This document shows positions 59,349-64,000 of a stretch of DNA of 64,000 nucleotides, piece after piece; the first letter of the stretch is position 1; every line of letters begins with the position of its first letter. Under the pieces are notes generated by a model. The model searched no databases and had not been told where the DNA came from. It was given only the letters and a program-made list of their open reading frames with translations. Made by a program: the position numbers and the translations under genes. Source of the stretch: Apophysomyces variabilis (lineage: Eukaryota > Mucoromycota > Mucoromycetes > Mucorales > Mucoraceae); the NCBI GenBank assembly GCA_002749535.1, contig MZZL01000390.1, positions 83,945 to 147,944 on the forward strand, given 5' to 3'.

Positions 59349-61964
59349 TTATAATTCTAAGAGAACCACTCCTCGCATTTCAGCCACTTGTTTCAACATC
59401 TTGTTCTCTTTGTTCGGGTTCTCCCTTGCCACCCATAGCTCCTTGATGATTTGTTGTTCGTCTAAATCGAATAACTCGTACACTTGTAGCAGTTCAGGTA
59501 CGGGTTGCACTTCCAAAGCAGCCAGCACGTTGACTAAATATTCGATATCTGTTCGCAGCTGGCGACCGCCTTGCTGACTCATGTTCCGTATTTCGAACAC
59601 TTCGTCCAAAAACGTTTTCATAGTACCGCGTGCGACAGACGTCGTCCATAGCTGTACTACCTGCTCAGTTGGTACTGGCTCTTCCAGCTCGATCGTATCA
59701 TCACCAATGAAAGGAATGGTATCCGTATGGTACGCTAAGCAGTCATCGTCGGAATATACTTCGAATTGCTGCGGCAACATTAAAAGTTGTTCACCCACGC
59801 GCGTAATATATTCATTCGGTGATAAGCTAAACTGTGGCATTTCGATGGATGATGCATCGCGACGGGTGGGGTTATCGGGTGCTTCAGCTGCCCATATGGG
59901 ATTAGTAGCAACGCCAGCAAGATGACGAGATATTGGCGTGTGGATTGCCTCATGAAGGAAACGCTGACATTCTTCAGTAAATCGTTCGATGCTCTGGTAT
60001 CCGTCGTATAACATTTGATTCACTATATTTGGTTTTTCTTCCTCTATAACGGATGAAGCCTGACTGATCAACTTGTGTAGTTCATGGGTATTAAGAGAGG
60101 AAGTTCTCAACAGCGCTAGCGATGCTTGAGGTAGTTTCTCACCATGACTGTGCTCTTGTATTTCTCTTGCAGTGCTTGCACTCCGTTTCCGTTCATGCGT
60201 CCGCACAGGCTCAGCTCCGACCGATGTTTCTCGTCTTCGAGCACCTGGGGTCAATGGGGGTTCATCATCCTGTAACACACGTCGAACTCCTTCAAATACG
60301 CGACAAACATTCTCCTCTAACCCGTGCAAATGAATCTCCATAATCCGACATATTCCGAGCAAACGTAATCCTACTTGGAAGTCTGACCAATCGTTGTTTT
60401 GCAACTCGGCATCAAGATCCAAGTCGTCTGTAGCGTCTGAAGAAATAGAGATTCTAGGTGGGTTCTCCTCGGCATGGCTTGTGTCGACGATAGTTTCGCA
60501 ATTTTTTTCTATGTGTGCTAATATGGCTCGTAGTTGTACCTTCATATCATCCACGTAGTTATTCAGCATTTTGAGCCATTCAACACCTCCGTAGCCATGC
60601 GTTAACGCAAGGCATCTATTCAGAGATTCCTTGGCAAGGCTAAATACTTTGCCAATTACCTCGCTAGATATGAGTTGTGCCAATTCCATCGAACCTTTCT
60701 GATGAGATTTCGCTTCGTTAAACATCGATATCATCTGCGCAGTCAAGTATTGTCCTTCAAGCGAAGCATATTGCGACTGGATGGGTAAAAACGGCTCATA
60801 CAAGACATAAGACCATGCGTTTGTATCAGCATGGCGCAGTACTAAAGGAACTAACGTAAGCTGGTTTCCATGAGAATGTCGGCGTGCATGCGACTTTATA
60901 TGGACATTAAAAGAAGATGATTCTGCTGAAGCTGTAATCACCGGGGGCTTTGCAAACAGACGTTCCAAAGAGAAACCGAAGGCTTCAGTCACTGAGAATG
61001 CAGCCACCATAGTTGGTAACGCATGTGGACCATTGGTCTGCTTAACTGTCTGCAACATGTCATCTAGAGAGGGATCCAAAGATTGCAAGATATTCTGAAC
61101 GAACGCTTGTACTATAGGTTTTGGATCCGGAAATATAGACGCGCACCAAACGTATTCTTCGGAAAGCAAGACAAAGATGGATTTGTAAAACGCATCCAGC
61201 ATATTTATATCGAGCTTGTCACCTTCACCCACATTCTTCCATTGTAAAACTGCGTCCGGGTTTCGTACTTCGAAATACAGGTCCACAAAATCTTCAGCTC
61301 GCCCAATGCGCCCAAACACTTTGTAGAACTTATGGCACTCTACAGCGTCATGCGCCTTTAACGCTTCCATCACTTTCGGTTTTAGTGCTTGCTGTAAATC
61401 ATCCTGCAACTTTTTCAGCAAGCGGCGACGAGGTTCGTATTCAGGAGTGTGCTGGAAGACGTCCAAACTCTGCTGAGCGCTTTGCAAACGTGCGGCTGCT
61501 CCTTCGTAGTCTTCGTTCGTTAAACGACTTGTTTCAGCTTCCAAATTACGCCAGTTCTCAGCTTCACGCAAGGCAGATCTGCACTGCTCCATTCGCGTCT
61601 TTACTAAGTGAAGCTGTCGCAGCTTTTCAAGCGCTGTTGCCGTATCCTTTTCTACAACGCCTAGGTTCGTCTTCACGCTTTCTACTCCTTCTTTCGTAGC
61701 TTTGGCACTGTCACTGATCAATTTAAGATCGTACAATATGCGAGGCATGCTCTTGATGACATTATCAGTTACTTGGCCCACTTTACGCGATGTCTGCTCA
61801 CTGGCTAATTGCAGTTTTGTGACCAAAATCGTTGCATCCTGCTCTGTTGTAGTTGCCGTGGAATCAGGTACTGATGAATTAGACTTAAGTAGAGCATTGA
61901 TCCACGTTTTAGGATCGAAGTCAGGATCGGAAAAGGTGGTGATATCGACTGTAGAAGGAGCCAT
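59349..61964 (-). CDS. COG7: Conserved oligomeric Golgi complex subunit 7
   Basis: Subunit of lobe B of the COG tethering complex, which captures retrograde vesicles at the Golgi and keeps glycosylation enzymes in place. Single exon of 871 residues, typical for COG7 and long for this intron-rich genome. The N-terminus DFDPKTWINALLK matches the DFDVKEWINA start of animal COG7. A helical region follows, with KLQLASEQTSRKV, MPRILYDLKLI and LRQLHLVKTRMEQCRSALREAENW aligning in order with the animal protein, then TPEYEPRR and a long helical-bundle C-terminus ending ...MRGVVLLEL. The internal start MAPSTVDITTF (61964) is preferred to the ATG at 62003 because the family begins close to the DFD motif. 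A disordered acidic/basic insert lies near residues 570-620. Confidence 0.93.
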   Translation of the reverse strand: MAPSTVDITTFSDPDFDPKTWINALLKSNSSVPDSTATTTEQDATILVTKLQLASEQTSRKVGQVTDNVIKSMPRILYDLKLISDSAKATKEGVESVKTNLGVVEKDTATALEKLRQLHLVKTRMEQCRSALREAENWRNLEAETSRLTNEDYEGAAARLQSAQQSLDVFQHTPEYEPRRRLLKKLQDDLQQALKPKVMEALKAHDAVECHKFYKVFGRIGRAEDFVDLYFEVRNPDAVLQWKNVGEGDKLDINMLDAFYKSIFVLLSEEYVWCASIFPDPKPIVQAFVQNILQSLDPSLDDMLQTVKQTNGPHALPTMVAAFSVTEAFGFSLERLFAKPPVITASAESSSFNVHIKSHARRHSHGNQLTLVPLVLRHADTNAWSYVLYEPFLPIQSQYASLEGQYLTAQMISMFNEAKSHQKGSMELAQLISSEVIGKVFSLAKESLNRCLALTHGYGGVEWLKMLNNYVDDMKVQLRAILAHIEKNCETIVDTSHAEENPPRISISSDATDDLDLDAELQNNDWSDFQVGLRLLGICRIMEIHLHGLEENVCRVFEGVRRVLQDDEPPLTPGARRRETSVGAEPVRTHERKRSASTAREIQEHSHGEKLPQASLALLRTSSLNTHELHKLISQASSVIEEEKPNIVNQMLYDGYQSIERFTEECQRFLHEAIHTPISRHLAGVATNPIWAAEAPDNPTRRDASSIEMPQFSLSPNEYITRVGEQLLMLPQQFEVYSDDDCLAYHTDTIPFIGDDTIELEEPVPTEQVVQLWTTSVARGTMKTFLDEVFEIRNMSQQGGRQLRTDIEYLVNVLAALEVQPVPELLQVYELFDLDEQQIIKELWVARENPNKENKMLKQVAEMRGVVLLEL

Positions 61965-62719
61965 TGCCCGAAACAGAAAAGGTCGACATCTGTCGGTGAA
62001 CAAAATTCATTGCGATTGTTTTCAATCGCAGATTGACAGTGCATTGTGAGAGCTTCACAGTATATCAATATGCAAGCAAGCGAATCTGACGATCCAGTTA
62101 AAAGAGGAGCAAAGCAAAACCTATACGTGAAATATAACCGGCGTTTGCCACGGGAAAGTAGTTGATTTAGTTCTGAGTAATGTATGGGCATTAATAAAAG
62201 CTGCAAGAAAAAGTGCATTTGTCCCCGCAGACTGCTAAAGAAAGGAATTACTAAATGCACGCGAAAAGGTATTCGTCATAACCATAGACTAGAAGAAGCC
62301 CATTCTGTTTCTTGAAAGTCACAATCTTATAAAAGAATGGTGAGATCCTTAAAGGCTTGTGTCCTCTTTTATTCGAACAACTCCCTAAAAATTGGTAGTA
62401 TCAGCATTACTGCCATTTTCATCACGCTGAAATAAGGCTTGCTTATCTATGCTGAACCGCGCTAACCGCTGTCTATCAACACGCAGTGAGCCTGAAATGA
62501 TAAAAGCGGACTAATTAATCCTAAATAGCACGTAGCTAAGATTATCAATAAAATACGTCGAGACATATGGATTCAATAACAAATCCATAAGTAGCGCATA
62601 AACATATTATTGAAATTGTTTCTTGGCTGCTTGCTTTATTTTTCAGGACCAACACATGCTGCTTTCGTTTTTGGTTGTCATTGTACTTTATTTCCAAAAA
62701 TTAAAGTCGCATCTAGCAG
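61965..62719. other. Intergenic upstream of COG7
   Basis: Contains the COG7 promoter. Short frames only, no gene or RNA recognised. Confidence 0.35.
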
Positions 62720-62859
62720 ATTCACTTGGCGCATTTTGGAAACTGGGCTTGACGCTAACAAATTACATTAATTGTCGTGTTATAAGAGTTCGAATTGACC
62801 AGTTTTACATACCTGTCATAAAACTGACGACGCCATACCCATCTCCCCGCCAAGTGAAT
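62720..62859. repeat. 140-bp segment with 12-bp inverted ends, downstream of Fanzor ORF
   Basis: ATTCACTTGGCG at 62720-62731 is the exact reverse complement of CGCCAAGTGAAT at 62848-62859. The enclosed 116 bases have no long second stem that I can see. It lies 95 bases beyond the stop of the Fanzor ORF. It could be a tiny inverted-repeat element, a structured RNA stem, or part of the end of the Fanzor-carrying transposon. Confidence 0.5.
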
Positions 62860-62953
62860 GTAAGATGCATATATAAATCTCAGTTGATGAGTAATAGAAG
62901 AAAAAATAACAATAGTATTCAATGACACTTACTAAATACCGGGCGTAAAAGCC

Positions 62954-64000
62954 CTATCCATATGACTCATGGATCCTTTTCTGTCTTTTTGCTTGCTGCC
63001 TCTCAGATCGCCTTAAAGGAGCTCGGGACGATTCTGCTCTTTCCTCTTCTCCTCGGCTGATTCGTCTGCGAGACCTGGGTGGTTCAACCATAGTCTCGGT
63101 TTGGCTGGCTCTTGTTCGACGTCGTGCAGTTGGGATTATCACCGCCGCTTCTTGGCTAGGGCTTCGTCGAGGCTCGGCAATCCCAGGCACCTCCCGTGCC
63201 CCTGCTACCTCTCGGCCACTAGCTCGCTCTTCTAGAGGGGTTGTCACCGCCATCTCTGTTTCTGTTGAAGGGGTTATCACCGCCATTTCACGGGGAGGGG
63301 TTGCCACCGCCATCCCTTCGCTAGGGTGTCGTCGAGGTTCGGCAATCTCAGGCACCTCCGTCACCTCTCCACCACTAGCTCTCTGTTGAAGCCCTGCACG
63401 ACCAGTCATCACCATCGCCTCCTCTTCGCCAGCCGCTTCCAGACGCCTTGACGGATGGATGAACCAACGAGGACGCTGCTGAAACCGTAGCATGTATCGT
63501 GCAATGGTAGCCTGGTTGTCTGCTGCATTACCATCCCGGTGGAACGTACGATCACAGTTCGCACACTGAACTACGCGTAACACTTTCTCCTGACCGTTCT
63601 CCAATCGAGCTCTGTCTTGCACCGTTGCCGTAGGAGGTCGTCGCAAAAAGTCGATACGTCGGTCTTGACATTCCTTGGAACAGCGACAATACACCTTGGA
63701 TGTGAGATATTCATCGACTCGAGTGCATACGTCGACATGTTGCCTGTCCTTGTTTCGATTCTTCTGGTTGATCTCCCGGTACAAAGCATTGGCAATCTTG
63801 TGGTCCATAGGCGCCAAACCCCCTCGTCTTGACTTTCGACTCATCCCGTCTAAGCCAAAAGCGTAGACAAGACGAGGCTCATCGACATGTCTACGATTAT
63901 CATCCATTTCGTGATTCATGTCGAAAGTACGCCTAGCTTGATTCGTTATGAGGTAGCAAGCCTTGTCAAGACACGATCTCTGAGATATCGCATTGTCCCA
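62954..64000 (-). CDS. Fanzor (TnpB-like RNA-guided nuclease), C-terminal part, cut by window edge
   Basis: The frame is open from the window edge (64000) to the stop at 62954; the first internal ATG is at 63919, but in-frame sequence continues upstream, so the N-terminal part lies outside. Counting from that ATG, DEYLTSKVYC (69-78) is the TnpB/Fanzor block before the zinc ribbon, Cys78/80/84 and CANC (119-122) form the ribbon, and FHRDGNAADN (126-135) is the RuvC-III motif with catalytic Asp129. Glu70 could be the alternative RuvC-II glutamate of the rearranged active site known in Fanzors. Residues 165-321 are a Glu/Arg/Pro-rich tail with internal repeats ending in a basic RRSERQQAKRQKR, a likely nuclear signal. 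Family members use a guide RNA from the element's 3' side to cut DNA. Confidence 0.85.
   Translation of the reverse strand, partial: WDNAISQRSCLDKACYLITNQARRTFDMNHEMDDNRRHVDEPRLVYAFGLDGMSRKSRRGGLAPMDHKIANALYREINQKNRNKDRQHVDVCTRVDEYLTSKVYCRCSKECQDRRIDFLRRPPTATVQDRARLENGQEKVLRVVQCANCDRTFHRDGNAADNQATIARYMLRFQQRPRWFIHPSRRLEAAGEEEAMVMTGRAGLQQRASGGEVTEVPEIAEPRRHPSEGMAVATPPREMAVITPSTETEMAVTTPLEERASGREVAGAREVPGIAEPRRSPSQEAAVIIPTARRRTRASQTETMVEPPRSRRRISRGEEERAESSRAPLRRSERQQAKRQKRIHESYG

Overview
The window reads as nuclear DNA of a filamentous early-diverging fungus, most likely Mucoromycota (Mucorales-like). I infer this from many short GT-AG introns (mostly 45-85 nt) with TACTAAC-like branch points, fungal-type housekeeping genes, long AT-rich gaps and decaying transposons. 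No search could be run; every model rests on translation, splice-phase bookkeeping and remembered family motifs.

Layout. 1-2.5 kb: inorganic pyrophosphatase (minus, 8 exons). 3.1-5.35 kb: decayed LINE-type reverse transcriptase. 6-7.1 kb: broken C2H2 zinc-finger gene. 8.5-12.07 kb: a hAT transposon with short inverted ends. 12.6-13.0 kb: ArsC-like thioredoxin-fold gene. 17.1-19.1 kb: malate synthase. 19.1-24.4 kb: gene desert. 24.5-26.2 kb: TPA1/OGFOD1 dioxygenase. 26.5-27.9 kb: first copy of a 1.33-kb repeat, inserted about 115 bp upstream of a complete RagC/Gtr2 GTPase gene (28.0-29.7 kb). 29.7-32 kb: AT-rich gap. 32.1-35.1 kb: tRNA-Glu, a C2H2 protein gene and a degenerate second copy of the tRNA/promoter block. 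35.5-37.1 kb: rhomboid-family protein lacking the catalytic His. 37.9-40.3 kb: WD40 protein. 40.5-41.7 kb: three-KH-domain RNA-binding protein. 42.2-43.55 kb: second, inverted copy of the 1.33-kb repeat. 44.3-53.4 kb: a very large neurofibromin/IRA-type RasGAP gene. 55.9-58.5 kb: M13 (neprilysin) metallopeptidase. 59.3-62.0 kb: COG7. 62.95 kb to the right edge: the C-terminal part of a Fanzor (eukaryotic TnpB-like RNA-guided nuclease) ORF.

The genes do not form one pathway. Gtr2 (TORC1 amino-acid sensing) and neurofibromin (Ras shut-off) are both nutrient-signalling regulators, malate synthase serves the glyoxylate cycle and COG7 serves Golgi trafficking, but their proximity looks incidental. 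The most notable items are the Fanzor ORF at the right edge with a palindromic-ended segment just downstream, the inferred 2-nt microexon of the neurofibromin gene, the rhomboid protein with Asn in place of the catalytic His, and the two 1.33-kb repeats.
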